Assembly (NCBI RefSeq): GCF_019175385.1 | Contig: NC_083342.1 | Location: 122,264,376 to 122,328,375, forward strand | Direction of reading: 5' to 3' | DNA length: 64,000 nt | From: Lycium barbarum | Lineage: Eukaryota > Streptophyta > Magnoliopsida > Solanales > Solanaceae | In this document: piece after piece, positions 22,889 through 35,700 of the stretch | Position numbering within the stretch: the first letter of the stretch is position 1 | How the letters are laid out: each line of letters begins with the position of its first letter | Program-made: the position numbers and the translations under genes | The notes under the pieces: model-generated | Databases searched by the model: none | What the model was told of the DNA's origin: nothing | Seen by the model: the letters and a program-made list of their open reading frames with translations, nothing else

Positions 22889-24247
22889 TGCTTAAATATA
22901 GTTTTAGAAATATAAACTTAGGATTAACATGAATGGGTTTAACGAATGTGCGTTGATTACAGAAAGTACAAGTCTTTGATTCATTATGTATAGCAGTATA
23001 AATGTACAAAGATGTGTCTCATTTGTCCAGTCGCAACTGGTATTGTCTCTCCTCTAGGTCCAGTATGCCCGGACTTGGTGTTGATGTTACTTTATTCTGA
23101 ATTTTAGCTCTTTTTTTAGGAGTAAGATTTTGCTTATTTTTTTCTTTTTTAGGTTTGGGAAACAACTTTTCTCAAAATGAAGATTGAAAAAACACCTCTT
23201 AATTATAAAGTCAACAATCAAAATGAACAATAAGATGTTTGAATACATTTAAGGCGGAATACACCAACACCCTCTTAAACTTGCACTAAATTTTACAATA
23301 TGTGCCGATTGAGCATATGGAGTATGGACATGTGAAAAAGTATTAAACACTTCCAACTAATATTTTGAACAAACTTTTGTGCGTGATTGAATATTTGCAC
23401 ACACGCAAAAATATTCATAATTAGACATTTGCAACTAAAAGTTTAAAAAAACGTCTACACGCTATCTCAAGCATTATTACGTAAACAAATTAATCACATA
23501 AAATATACCACATCCTTTAATATACATTCCAACTATAATACTCTCTTATTGGCTGTCGACGTTAATGTTAAAGGGGGTTCCTCCATTGATTCAAGAATTA
23601 AAGGAGCTATTTTTGTTTTCAAACTCAAAAGGTTAAAGGGGTAAATGAATTTTTTTCTAATTTTTACCAATATAATTAAAGTGACAATAAAGATCAAAAC
23701 TGGAAAAGTTTGAAGCAAAAATAAAGCCTAGTCGTGTCACCCTTTTGTCCTGGTGACAGGTCGTGCCGAAGGTTTATTGGTTTAAATATATGAATTTGCA
23801 TACGAATAATTGGTGATTTACAAGAACAAACAAACAATAACTGAGCTAATATAAAGACTAAAGGAACCAGCATATACAGATTAAGAACAAAGTGACCACA
23901 AGTATCATTCATAGAGAAACATAAAAACTCTCCTATTGCATCTTACGCAAACTTTAAGAAACAAATACAAACATGCCAATCATCATAGTATAATATGTAT
24001 ATACAGATTAATTCCTGTAGATACCTGTTATGAAGGTACCAAAATTACGTGGTTTCATTTCCTAATTTGATGAACTAATACAACTGACTGGCTTACAAAA
24101 CAATGGTAATTCCATAATGCTATGTGAGAAAATATTCTCCTTTTGTTTAAGTCTTGAGGTTGAAAAACCCTCCAGACATACCCTTATCCTAACTATTTTC
24201 TGTACATGTAAAATGTGTTAAACCTCTGAAAGAATGATGGTTAAAAC
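22889..24247. other. Intergenic region between PGN and the invertase 3' end
   Basis: This holds the PGN promoter and the 3' flank of the invertase gene, which share a strand. No gene is seen. The stretch 23250-23700 is AT-rich and looks like eroded transposon sequence, but I could not find termini. Confidence 0.4.
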
Positions 24248-27200
24248 TCATACAAGAATCTGAGATTTGGCCGCACCGCGTGAGCACTTTTTCCTTCCAG
24301 ATTTCTTAAGAGCACAGACACAAATCTCAAGAAGATCATAGTCTTCTTCCCAGAATAACAATGAAGCCTGCTCTGGATTTTCCAACAGCATTTTAGATGT
24401 CAGAAAACCAGCTACAGTCCATGTTTGGTACAGCCGGGCTTGCTTTCCTGTAAATTTGCCATACCTTGTATCATAATATTCAGGCCACTGATCCACCCGA
24501 AGCTTTTTCTCAGCTAAATCGACTGCCTTCTTAGCAAGATCAATCCTATTCATCTTGATGCATGCCAGGGTGAACTGAATGGACATAAAGAGCAACATCA
24601 TAAAACAGTACAGCCGGGGCAAGCTAGCGATGTTTGTTACAATAGCTTTCGGCTAACATTACTTTATCATCTTAAACATCAATGCAGAAACCAACAAACT
24701 GATCAAAAATAGGGAGCAGACAGTAAGAGGTGAAAGTTGATGTGTACGGTTATGGAATTCTGTACAAGTTTCCACATCCATTTATAAAGAATCATTATAG
24801 ATTTTCAGTCATTTTAAATTCAGCTGCTACATCATCTTAAATTAATCAAAAGGAGGGAAAGAGAACTTTTAATTTGGTTCTTTCTTTTCGTTCAAGAAAT
24901 TTAAGTTGCTTCTTCAGTCTGCCAAATCGGTACGTAACAAGGAGAAATGGAGAATTTTGGGCTTTTCATATAAATCTGTGGTTAAATTTACGATGACAAA
25001 ACTAAGATCACTGTTCCAATTTCCTATTTATCCAGGACAATTGCAATTGTAATGAAAAGATAAAAACATTTATAAGCATACTGGATTACTGCTCAGCCCC
25101 CTAGCACTCCAAAGACAATAAAAATACAGGCAGAGAGATAAAATAATTGCATTGTAGTCACAGTATCTAAGGGAAAGCAGTCAAATGGAACTTGAGTTAA
25201 AAACATAAAATCATTTCAACTTCTGATCGCAGAAAGAAAGAGAGATCATTAAGGAAGAGAAAATCATCAACCAACCACGAGAAGAGAATGTGACCTTACC
25301 TGCCAGAGAAGAGTTGGCCAAGAACCCCCATTATGATATGACCAAGGTCTGCAACAGTCAAATTGGAAAACTTAGTAACTTGATACCTTATATGCCCAAA
25401 AATAACACACACACACATAAATATATGTATAGCGAGAGAGAGAGAGAGAGCTCACGTGTTCTTAGGGTCGCTACCAGTGATTATACGCCACTCTTCATTT
25501 TCCAGAGCTGGGTAACATATCTTAAGGGGCATAAGACCCACAAGATCGTCCCACTTAGCTTCGACCAGATTCAGGATTGATTCATTCTGTTTTGGGGTAC
25601 CCAAAGATGACACAATAGACCACAGATTTCCAAGAGTGAAGAATCTAAAGTCCATGTGGGCAGGCTGTAAATTGCCAATAAGATAACCACCTTCCTCAGG
25701 AATCCAGTCCATCAACCAATGAGGGATTTGTTCAGGGTAGATGTTAAACTTGTTAGTGGCTTCAGTGGAATACTCCTCTGTCTTATATCGGTATATTTCA
25801 TTGATCTTCTTCATATCAACCCAATAATATTCTCTAATGTGAAATGACAAAGCACTAAGTCTGTTGTTTATGGCATTCACCAAATTCTTGGATCCTTCAT
25901 CCATAGAAAGCATCTCACGGGAGCATCTAAGTGCTGAGTAAAATAACGCCTGCAACATCAAACATGTCAAGCCAGAAAAGATCAAAAATAGAATCATAGA
26001 AGGATAACAATGATAGCATTTCAGATCACTCCCTGAGAATGTGCAACGCAGATATATAGAATAAATTATTAACATAGAATAAAAATATTAAGCGTATGCC
26101 ATCCTCTCCTAAAGTGTAATTAAGGAAGGATCAAGTTCCAAAGATCCCTCCAAAAGTTCATAGAGTTCATCTATCACCAAATTCTGATTCACTGTGATAT
26201 CCTATCATAAGCGGCTTCTATCATAAAAGTATATACCAATGTCAGCATACCATGTCATGTCAAGCGAAGACTCACAAGATGAACTTGAAATGTGTATTAA
26301 ACTCAAAAAATGGAACCGGCTATGCCACTTGCAACATTCAAAGAATAATTTCAAAGAAAAACTGGCAATATCAACTTACTTGAATCTCAAGCGGATGTCC
26401 ATGAATACCCATCCTTCTATCTATCATGCAGGAACCATCAGTGACTAGCAAAGACGGAAACATATCAAACCCATCAGATAGACACAAGTTTATTATCAGC
26501 TTTATGCCAGTCTGCACATCCACTCTTTCTTGTAATCCATAGTCACCGGTGATCTTCCCATAAGCTCTCAACAAGATAATCCACCACAAGCCTGAAAAAG
26601 TCACAATTTTAGATTTTTCAGTATCCATTTGATGGATGGAACTTTAACAAACTTTTGTGAAGATTCCTTTCTTGACCAATTTTCTTTTCTTACATTCTTC
26701 TGATATTATTGAGTCATTTATTTACTATAAACGTGAAATACTTCCTTTTCACTAGTGATAAACACTTACGGCAAATAGAATCATTTAACCTAGATACTCT
26801 CTTCTTACATTTTTTAGAAAGGTAAGTATGAATACTCTCTTCTTACATTCAGCAGCCAATTTTCTATTTTGATCCAGTCCATATTTGCATCCACTATGCA
26901 CTTTGTAAAGGTGTACATTTGTAACAGTATGTTGCACCAAAAGGGAAAGTTCTAACATATTTTGTACAGTAAGTGAAAATCTGAGAAATTCAACAGATTA
27001 AAAAGTAACTAATAGTTCCCGTTCTATCATTAGTTAATAAACAATATGTTTGAATTCTCCCCTAAATAACCAGCCATTAAGGGAACGAAGGAAATGAAAA
27101 GTACCACTTACCCGAGTCAACAGGTGCTACACGGCCAATAGCTGACTCCCCAAAATCTGGGTCCAGAACTTCTTCATATTTGTTATCATCGAGAGGCACT

Positions 27201-28684
27201 GTTCTAACTTTAAAACTTGCAGGCATCAATCCTTGCCCTGGACTGTAACAGTCCACAGTTTTCTCCCAACTCTATAGTTACAGAAACCAACAGCAGTCAA
27301 CTCTTTTACTCAAACACAGAGAAAGTGAGAAAGAACAAAATGAATCCAACCAAAAAAAAAAAAAAAGTTTCTCCCAATAATTGGTTTTTGACTAAATCTG
27401 AAGATGCATCAACAGAAGATCTCAACTTACGACATATGTATAACAGCAACCTAAGAAACTGTTTTCTTTGGAGGCCAAAAAGGACCTGTCTCTAAAAACA
27501 CAAGAAAATTACCATCTCATGCTGATGCTACCAGATGAAGGAATATCTTCGACTCGAATTTTACAACATAATCACGAGACTCCTTTTTAAAAGATCAATT
27601 CTCCACCAAATAAGGAGTCAAAGAAAAATATCAGAAAAACAAATCCTATTTAGTCCCGATCTCACACTTACCTTGTATATTGGAAATAACCTAAAAAGTT
27701 CAGCCAGCCTCCCAACCCCTTTCTCCAAAAAACAGAAAGCATTATAATTTCTAAGTATAATAAATATCACTGGTGCACATGAGACCTTTCTTGTGTGTTT
27801 AAAGCTATCACAACAGCATATCCAATTGGTAATCTGTTTTTTTCCAAATGAAGTCATTTGCAAAATGTTTCAATCACATTCCAATTATAATACCACAAGC
27901 AATAAATTACCAAAGCAAAAGATATAATAGGAAATAACATAAAAGCAAACATTACCTGCAGTTGCAGGGTATGAAGCAGAAAATTCCTAACAATGTCTTT
28001 CTCCCCCTTGAGTAAAAAAGCAAGTCCAGATGGAATAAAATCCCTAATAAAAACTTGATCATAATTCAAGGGCAACTTATCATTAGGATCATTAGCAGCA
28101 AGTGTCCCTATAGGACTCCCACAATATGTAACTACAGCATTCTCCAACAACTTCCAAGCATCCTTTACCGCTTGCGATTCCTCTTTAACACTCTCAACTT
28201 TCTCATCATTATTCACATTTTTATGACCATGTTCATCTAAATCAACCTTTTCCACAACCAATGGTTGCTTCACATTATTCAAACCACCTTGAACATAAAT
28301 TCTCTCAAAATTCTTATCATTAACACGTGTTTTTTCAACAGAAGTTGAATAATTCTTCCTAAAATCAGATGCAACACTAGCAATTACATGGAAACCTCTC
28401 TTTTTTAAGGCCCCACCAATAGGATTAATAATAATACCATTATTACAATGACTTGAGAAAACCCTAGATTGACCCCAAGATGAAATTGGCCCTAATAGGG
28501 TCCGATTAATACGTGGGTAGCTATAAAAATCACATTTTTGCTTGAAATTCAAACGAAAATTCGATGAATTTGTGTGGAATGACTTATGGGTCTTCTTAAA
28601 TTGAAGACCCGAAAAAGAATTGCTCCTACATGGGAGTAAAATTCTACAACAAGGTGTCATGGTTATCAAATTGATTGATTTCAT
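24248..28684 (-). CDS. Alkaline/neutral invertase, mitochondrial alpha-group (A/N-InvA type)
   Basis: Six exons, all with matching phases: 28684-27956, 27271-27112, 26591-26380, 25949-25456, 25348-25300 and 24574-24248. Together they encode 656 aa. The start is the ATG of MKSINLIT; the longer frame begins at TTG. Residues 1-~150 are a Ser/Arg-rich organelle-targeting region. The GH100 catalytic body begins near [10 protein letters not shown] and includes [70 protein letters not shown], and [16 protein letters not shown] as an exon of its own. The tail [16 protein letters not shown] is typical of the alpha group. GH100 enzymes hydrolyse sucrose to glucose and fructose near neutral pH; this subgroup is mitochondrial and tied to redox balance and germination. 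It sits next to PGN, as At1g56560 does next to At1g56570. All exons look intact. Confidence 0.93.
25408..25452. repeat. (AC)n and (GA)n microsatellites in an invertase intron
   Basis: A short (AC)n run near 25408-25420 is followed by (GA)n at about 25434-25450. The GA run reaches within a few bases of the exon-4 donor (25455-25454, minus strand), so the intron begins GTGAGCTCTCTC on the coding strand. Confidence 0.85.
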
Positions 28685-28931
28685 ATGAAATTTTTTATCC
28701 AAAATTTGGCAAATGAAATGTTTGTAAAAAAGTAGTTAGAATGTTTGTTGTTGATGATGTAATAATGGATTGTGTAATGAATAGATTCTTGTGATGAATG
28801 ATATTTGTTGGATCTGCAAACATATAGGGCAAGAGAGAATTTTGGGATAAGATAAAAAGAGAAAAGCAATTATTTGTGTAAAGTTTGAAGATCTTTGGAA
28901 AGTGGAAATGGCTAATCTCTGATGAACAGCG

Positions 28932-28940
28932 CTATTTATA
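28932..28940 (-). promoter_or_regulatory. Likely TATA box of the invertase gene
   Basis: On the minus strand this reads TATAAATAG, 248 bp upstream of the invertase ATG, leaving a plausible ~215-nt 5' leader. It is the only good TATA match in the region. Confidence 0.55.
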
Positions 28941-29044
28941 GACGCCTGCCTTGTGATGGAAGAAATTCAATTTTCTTTGCTTCTTTTTTGACCGCTAGAA
29001 ATATGACTTTGGAAAAACCACCAATTAAAACAATGTGAAGAATA

Positions 29045-29595
29045 AAAAAAACATGTATTTCCCTTCGATGAGAAAAACATTATTTAATGAAATGCAATGT
29101 AAATACGTAATGTTCTTTTCTTCTTCTTCTTCTTCTTTTTTTTTTTTTCCATTTTTGCATGCATTGGTTAGTTGTAAAAGACAAACTACTTCCTCCATTT
29201 CAAATTATTTATCGTGGTTACTAGATTGTATTAAATTACTTATCGTTGTAGAAGTTCAACGCATAATTAATTATTTTTCTTCATTTTATCTTAGCAAAAT
29301 TTTGTCATTAATGGAGATGACATATAAGTAGAGTAAATATTTAATGTTGAGAGATTATAACGTAGATATAAATAAAGATAAAGTAGATTAAATATCAATC
29401 CTAATTAATATTTCTGAAGGGACTGTCTAAAATAAAAAAGTGATAGACAATTAGAGATGAATGGAGCATTTCTCTTTCGAAGAGAAAAATGTTATTTAAT
29501 GAAATGCAATGCAAATAAGTTTATAAGTAGTTTTCTTTTTTTCATTTTTGCGTGCATTAGTTAGTTGTAAAAGACAAAACTAACGATTTCATTTC
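29045..29595. repeat. Duplicated segment around a Stowaway-like MITE
   Basis: About 130 bp at 29055-29185 (GAGAAAAACATTATTTAATG, AAATGCAATGTAAATA, TGCATTGGTTAGTTGTAAAA) is repeated at 29470-29590. Between them, 29189-29466 begins CTTCCTCCATTTCAAATTAT and ends with the imperfect inverse ATTAGAGATGAATGGAG, like a degraded Stowaway MITE. No coding. Confidence 0.55.
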
Positions 29596-29924
29596 GTGGT
29601 GCATTTATGAAACAGAGAATAACATAACAAGGTGAGAACATTAATTTCATTCTATTAATGTAAATAAGTTTAGTTTATAAGTAGCTAAATTATTAGATAG
29701 TTAGCTTTGAACACTTTTACAGTTTACTTTCAAATAAATATATATGCTAGTATTATTTAGTTATAGCGGTTCGTTTTATTGAGGTAGGTTGGTCAAATGC
29801 CAGTCACAAGCCCTAATTTGAATCGTGACGGATATCTTGAACCACTTGGCTAAGACCATACATTCATTTCTACTTTCAAAATTACTGTATAATGTATGCA
29901 CATATAAGAGAACAATTAAGAACT

Positions 29925-30560
29925 AACAAAGCATTGACAGCCCCATCAATTGGGGGAGGGGGGGGGGGGGTAGGGAAAGAAAAGCATGGCAGACCTACTT
30001 TCGGAATTCATACTTTGGCAGAATTAGCAAGAACTTACAGGTTACAACCAACAAATTAACCAACTCAACTTTCTTGACACAAAACCATTACTTATTTTAT
30101 TTATCGGAAGAAAAGAAGTAAAGCGTACAACTTGGAGAACGACTGTGATTAAAAGAAGTTTAATTTCTTGTTTTACACTGTTAGGCAAAGTTAATTCATA
30201 TTTACAAAGCATTGACAACCCCATCAATTAAGGGAAACCGGGAAAGAAAAAAAGACATGGTAGGCCTGATTTCCCAAATTTATATTTACTTGATAGAACT
30301 AGACAGAACGTCAGAACCTATATTACTTTATTAATTTCTCCAGAATTAGTTTATACTTATGGAAATTCTATACTTTACAGCTAACAAATTAACCAACTCG
30401 AATCTATTGCTATAAAACCGTCATTTCATCCGAAAAAGAGAAGTAAAACGTTCAATTTAGAGAGACTATGCTTAAAAGAAAATGCTCACGACAAAATATC
30501 AAATCAAACCAAACCATAAAGATTAATTTCTTGTGTTATCTGTTTAGCAAAGTTAATTCA
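29925..30560. repeat. ~280-350 bp tandem duplication
   Basis: Copy 1 (about 29925-30205) and copy 2 (about 30206-30560) share CAAAGCATTGACA.CCCCATC, the AAATTAACCAACTC block, the GAAGTAAA.CGT block and a TTAATTTCTTGT...AAAGTTAATTCA end. They have diverged by substitutions and indels. A poly-G run sits in copy 1 near 29952. Confidence 0.6.
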
Positions 30561-31157
30561 CCTCTCTCGTGATAATGCAAATGAAAACAACATATACTAT
30601 TTCTCTATTCCACTTAGAACTCAATATAAGTGCTATGGACTATTGCTGCCCCCACCCCCCGCGCGCACACACACCATACCAAAAATAAAGGAGAAAAAAT
30701 AAAGTGAGGAAAAAGGGAAAGGATCAAAGTTCAAAGGAGAATAAAAAGGGGCTTTTAACTTATTTGGCTACTCGGCCGATTATCACAACCGCTAGCTAAA
30801 TATGCTTTAATTATGTGTGTGTATATATATATATATAGCAAACCGTCAATTTTGGAAAGCAAGTTGACAAATTTGTACAACTTCTCACAATTTGCAGGAG
30901 CGTAGTTGGATATTTAAGATAAGAACGGGTGACCTGTAAATAAGTAATTTTCAATCCACTTCTTTTTTAAATGGAAAAATAAATTCTCCAACCAAATAAA
31001 ATCTCACCACGTGTGCAACAACTGTACCATTAAAATTATAATGGGGTCAAATGTGTGGAAAATGTGGCGCCTCCAAGACATGACTTGTACGCCAAAAGCA
31101 ATGTAGGGAATAATCAACTTCAACAAAAATAGACTAGTGCTAACCAACAATTTTTAG

Positions 31158-31437
31158 TGGGCGTTTGACCATAAAAATTACACTTTTTTAAAAAAAAAAA
31201 AAAAACTTTTTTTACTTTTAGCGTTTGGCCATAAAAATTATTCATTTTTTTTCGAAGTTATATTCCGGAATACTAAAAACAAAACAAAAAATTATTTTTC
31301 AATTTTTTTTCACTTTTTTACATTACATTTCACCAAAAACTACAATTTCAAAAATTATAGCCAAACACAACTCCAACTTCAAAAATTCTAAAAAAAAGTG
31401 AAAAAGTTTTTGATATTTATGGCCAAACGGGCCCTTA
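31158..31437. mobile_element. MITE with GGGCGTTTG/AAACGGGCCC termini
   Basis: The left end GGGCGTTTGACCATAAAAAT and the right end ATTTATGGCCAAACGGGCCC are inverted repeats. The interior is rich in A and T runs. A TTA may be duplicated on both sides, but this is not certain. Elements with these termini are frequent in Solanaceae intergenic DNA. Confidence 0.6.
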
Positions 31438-31439
31438 GA

Positions 31440-32706
31440 ATTGTTATCCACAATTACCACAAAGGCAATACTATGGCCCAGATAGGAATTCAATTCATGT
31501 CCACTCATAATTTGCAACAATGAAAAAAATGTGTGAAAAGAAGGATGAGTTTTTGCTAAATGATACATTGCACTTTTTGAAGTAAATCCATTTGTATTGG
31601 CAAATAGCTATCTAGCTTTCATTTGCCGACCATAAGTTGCTGCTTTTTGGTTCTCTTTTCGCACTTTTTCTTCTCATGTCACACCATAGTAATGACAGAT
31701 TGACCTTTTCCGGTGCAACTTGGATAAGGAGAAAACAAAGTTTGGATTCATGTATTTGAATTGTGAGACAAATGGGCAATTTGGGTTAAATTTGAGCAGC
31801 TCAAGTGGTCCAAATATGAAGGTCAAGATAGGCTAAAATATTTGGGAGGGTCATTAACCCACCCAAATTTGAACGGATCTGGCGGATCGTACTTTCATAG
31901 ACTAATTTTATCATCCCTGGTGTATATTTTGGAAATTTTGATATAAACAATTTTATCCTGGCCACTGGCCAAGAATCAGGCAGAAAATAGCTGTCCTTAA
32001 AAGGAATTTCCAGAGACAACTACTCTATCTTATCGTCAATTGGACATAAATTTCTCTAAATGATGGGTCATCCAGCTGAAATTATAAACAATTGCTCTAC
32101 AAATTACCCTTCAAAGACATTTGATTAAATTAGAAAGAGACAAACAAGATAAATATGGTCCCAGCGAAATCTGTCAGCGTGTAATAAGATTTTGGTACAC
32201 TCTCAAAATAGCTAAAAGTGTAGCTGACACAGCAAAAGAGTTCAATATCCAAAGAATTGATGTTAACTTTGAATCACTTGTCCTCTGAAATCTAGACAAG
32301 CTTCCAACAAATCTTGCTAGCTCCAATATTATTACATTATCAAGTTGGGAAGCGAAGGGGAAACCAAATGATTCCAACTTGACTTTTCTACAGGTACAAA
32401 TTTAGGCCAAAGAAAATAATGCGGATATTGAACACAAGCAAGGCCAAAAATCCATGTTGCATAATCTGGTTTATAGAGCATATGAATCGTTGATCAATCC
32501 AAAGCATGTTTCATTTAATGAATTTGGTGTGACAATTATACAGAAAAATCTCTTTCTGAAATAGTACGATATTTCTTTAAATTGGATAAAAAACCATGTA
32601 AGAGTAAGATTCTAATACTGGTATCTATCATACAGAAAACTGTTTTAACAACCTGGTCTCAAGCAACACCAAAACTGTGAAATTCAAGATCAAGAAACCA
32701 TAATAT
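31440..32706. other. Intergenic region downstream of AP-3 mu
   Basis: No gene seen. This is where a DUF538 (SVB-like) gene might be expected from the Arabidopsis order I recall; no such frame is present on either strand here or in 28.9-32.7 kb. Confidence 0.45.
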
Positions 32707-35700
32707 TTATGACCTGACTTCATATTCCCCAGCCCTGGTTAGAGCTCGAAACCCTTTATAAGGCCGCGTAGGTAGATTCTTGAAATCAAGTCTTTCTATT
32801 TTCAAACCTGAGAGTGCAACACCCATAATTTTGAATCCCACAAGAAATGTAGGGAATACATGAAGCCGCTCTAAACCTGTTTCCAACACTAATGTTCCAG
32901 TCATTGAAGGAGTTTTGTCTTTCGGCATCCGACCAATGGACCAAGTGCAGGTCTGCACCAATAAATCAACATGTCAGGACTCAACCTGAAAACTTTGTCA
33001 CATAATTCCAAAATGGAATCAGACTGATTTTTTTTTCTTTTTCAAAAGACTAAGTTTGGCATGACACATCCATTAAGAAAAGGCACAAAGGATAAGCAAC
33101 TCTGTAAAAGAGAGGAAGTACCAAGTACCTTGTTGGAAAGGATGTTTACTGTTCCATAATTTGATGTAAGATCCGCAGATAAAACGCGACGAGGGAGTTG
33201 AAATTGCACGCTTATATCATCAATTGGCTTCCCAGGATCATTGCGTATCCCAACTAACAAGCTAATACGACATGTCCCTGAGTCTGAAGTAATTTGTGGC
33301 TTTACATATACTGGGGTACTCTTCAACTTCTTTATTCTGCATGGCATAGTTTAGAGGGGAGGAAAGAAGTTTAGACAAGATAAAAGCAGCAAACAAGTGA
33401 ACTCTTTAATGCACTCCTTCAGTGAAAACTGACATGCTATGGATTTACGGTTTGGCATTTCCTGTTTTTCATATTTGTTGGATGCACCTTGTACTTTCAA
33501 AATCTACTCATAACCCCATAAAAGACGGACTCACTGCGACTACTTGTTGTGGACATATCTTATTAGATGACAGTTATCGAAAAAGACATGTGTTTCCTTC
33601 TATGCATAGAGTGCATTTATGAACAGTTCAGCTTTCGTTATGCATTTATTGACTGTTCAACTTTCGATATTGGAGGGAGCACGTTCAGCAGCCCGGAATT
33701 TGGCCGGAGTTTCAATATTGACCCAAATATTTCCATTTCCTCAGAAAAGGTAAATTTTTTCCTGGGTTTCACCTTCCTTACCAAGAAAAGAAGGGATTAG
33801 CTTTTTGGGTTTCAATACCAGAGGGAATAAACAGTAGATAACTGTATGATGTACAAGTACACTAACTGTGAGCAGAAGATTTGAATATTCTTTACATAAA
33901 GTCAAAACCACCAAATTTTGATCTGGAGTGAAGCCAACTGCAATAGTTAACACCACAAACCTGTAGCTCATGAGCTTAAATTGTCCATCAGGAGGAACAA
34001 AAGACAGAATTTGGTTTGATTCCCACGGTCGTAGCCGAACACAAGGATGGAATCTCACATCGTTCAAGATGGAAGTATTTGCAAATGAAAGGGTAAGATC
34101 AGGAAGACCAGAAAGATGTGAATTCACTTGAACTTCGCCACAGACCTCACATTTCACCAGAACCCCGTCTCTGAGAAGCATAAAACAAATAGAATGAGAA
34201 GTTTTTAGGTCAAGGCTATTCCTGTAAAACCCTAGTTCAAGCAGTGTTATCAAAAGCGAAAAGCGCAAAAAAGCTCTACGGTCAGCAGGGGCTTTAAGCG
34301 CAAAGCGCAAATAAAGCGCGGGCTTTAATGAAAAAAGGCGCAATGGTGCACAAAAATTCAAATCTATGTATGTTTAGTCCAAGAATAATAATAATGAGCA
34401 TGAATAACAAATATATGGACAAAGGAATTGTAAAAACATTATGATAAAGTGAAATATGAATTATCTAGTGTCGCCCCTTCAAGAGAGACTCATTGGCAAG
34501 GTAAAGTATGTCTTAGAGCCTTGATGATGACACTGAAGCGCACATAAAGAGAGGCGAAGCGCTCAACATGTTTTGAGCCTCGCTTCAGGGCTTAAGCGCG
34601 CCTTTGACAACACTGAGTTCAAGCATATAAAACCAAATAAGCAGATGATGATATGGAATTCAATGGTCAAGCGTATTCAAACTATGAACCCCGGATGTAG
34701 AAAAGCAATCCATTATTCGGCAATATAGCTTCATGAGTGAAGAATGAAATAGAATCAATTTGATTACAGCAAAGAGAAGAATATGGCATGACCTTACTGT
34801 CCTGCAAATATCACAGAACATACAAGAAAAGGAATTCCTTTTCCTTTCAACGAAACACATGCAAGGAAATAAATTCATTTTCCTTTATTTTGCTTTACTG
34901 CAGTCTTCTCAAGAAGTTCAATTTTGTAGCAACTTTCTTGACAATCCAGAGAAGTCTTGGAGTAAAATTCTTCCTACAAATATTAGGGGTTCATTTTTAT
35001 AATCTAACAGATTGAAAGAAAGACATTTGGTCGTCAAACAGTAAAAAGAATGACACTTTATATACTTTGATAACACACACACGCACACACACATACATGT
35101 ACGTGAGTATGTAAACTATAATGCACTTCAATTCTCAAGGATGCTGCCAAATTCCCTTGAAGAAGGGCTTTGCACTGGTGTACAAAAGCATGCTTGCTGT
35201 GCAGGAACTGCATCTCTTTGTATGTGCCAAGAAGCAGATCGTAACTTTAAGGTTCCTACTGACTCCATATCAAAATAGTTTTCTCTATGCATAATGGAGA
35301 CAAACCAAGATTACATTCCAACAGGAACCTAAAAGCAATCACAACGTAATGGAGCATGCATTGTGATTCTTAAACCATATCATTAAGATGAAGTAGTCCG
35401 GTAATATCCCTTTTCATTACAGCTATACAATTCAACTTGTTCTGTCAGTAGAAGACATAACAAGTAATGGTTAACCTCCTTATGGGATGAGTAATGATTA
35501 TAACTTTTTGATGGACCCGAAAGGGAGCATATGGAAACAAGGTACCCTTTATTGAAATGGAAAAAAAACAAGGTAGCTTATGATATTTGTTATTATCTCC
35601 TATTTTATGTGGCACCATTTGTGCATTTCAAAAGGTAATTTCACAGAAATATTATATTCACCCTAGTAAAATAGAATACTAAACTAATTAAAAAATTACG

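Noticed and set aside
28685..28702. Longer invertase start (six codons upstream)
   Set aside because: The first codon of that frame is TTG; the ATG at 28684 is the first true start.
28900..32706. Search for a DUF538 (SVB) gene expected from synteny
   Set aside because: No frame of suitable size or motif on either strand. Its absence is reported only as an observation.
33422..33800. Plus-strand open frames of 66 and 77 codons
   Set aside because: They lie antisense in an AP-3 mu intron, with no recognisable domain.
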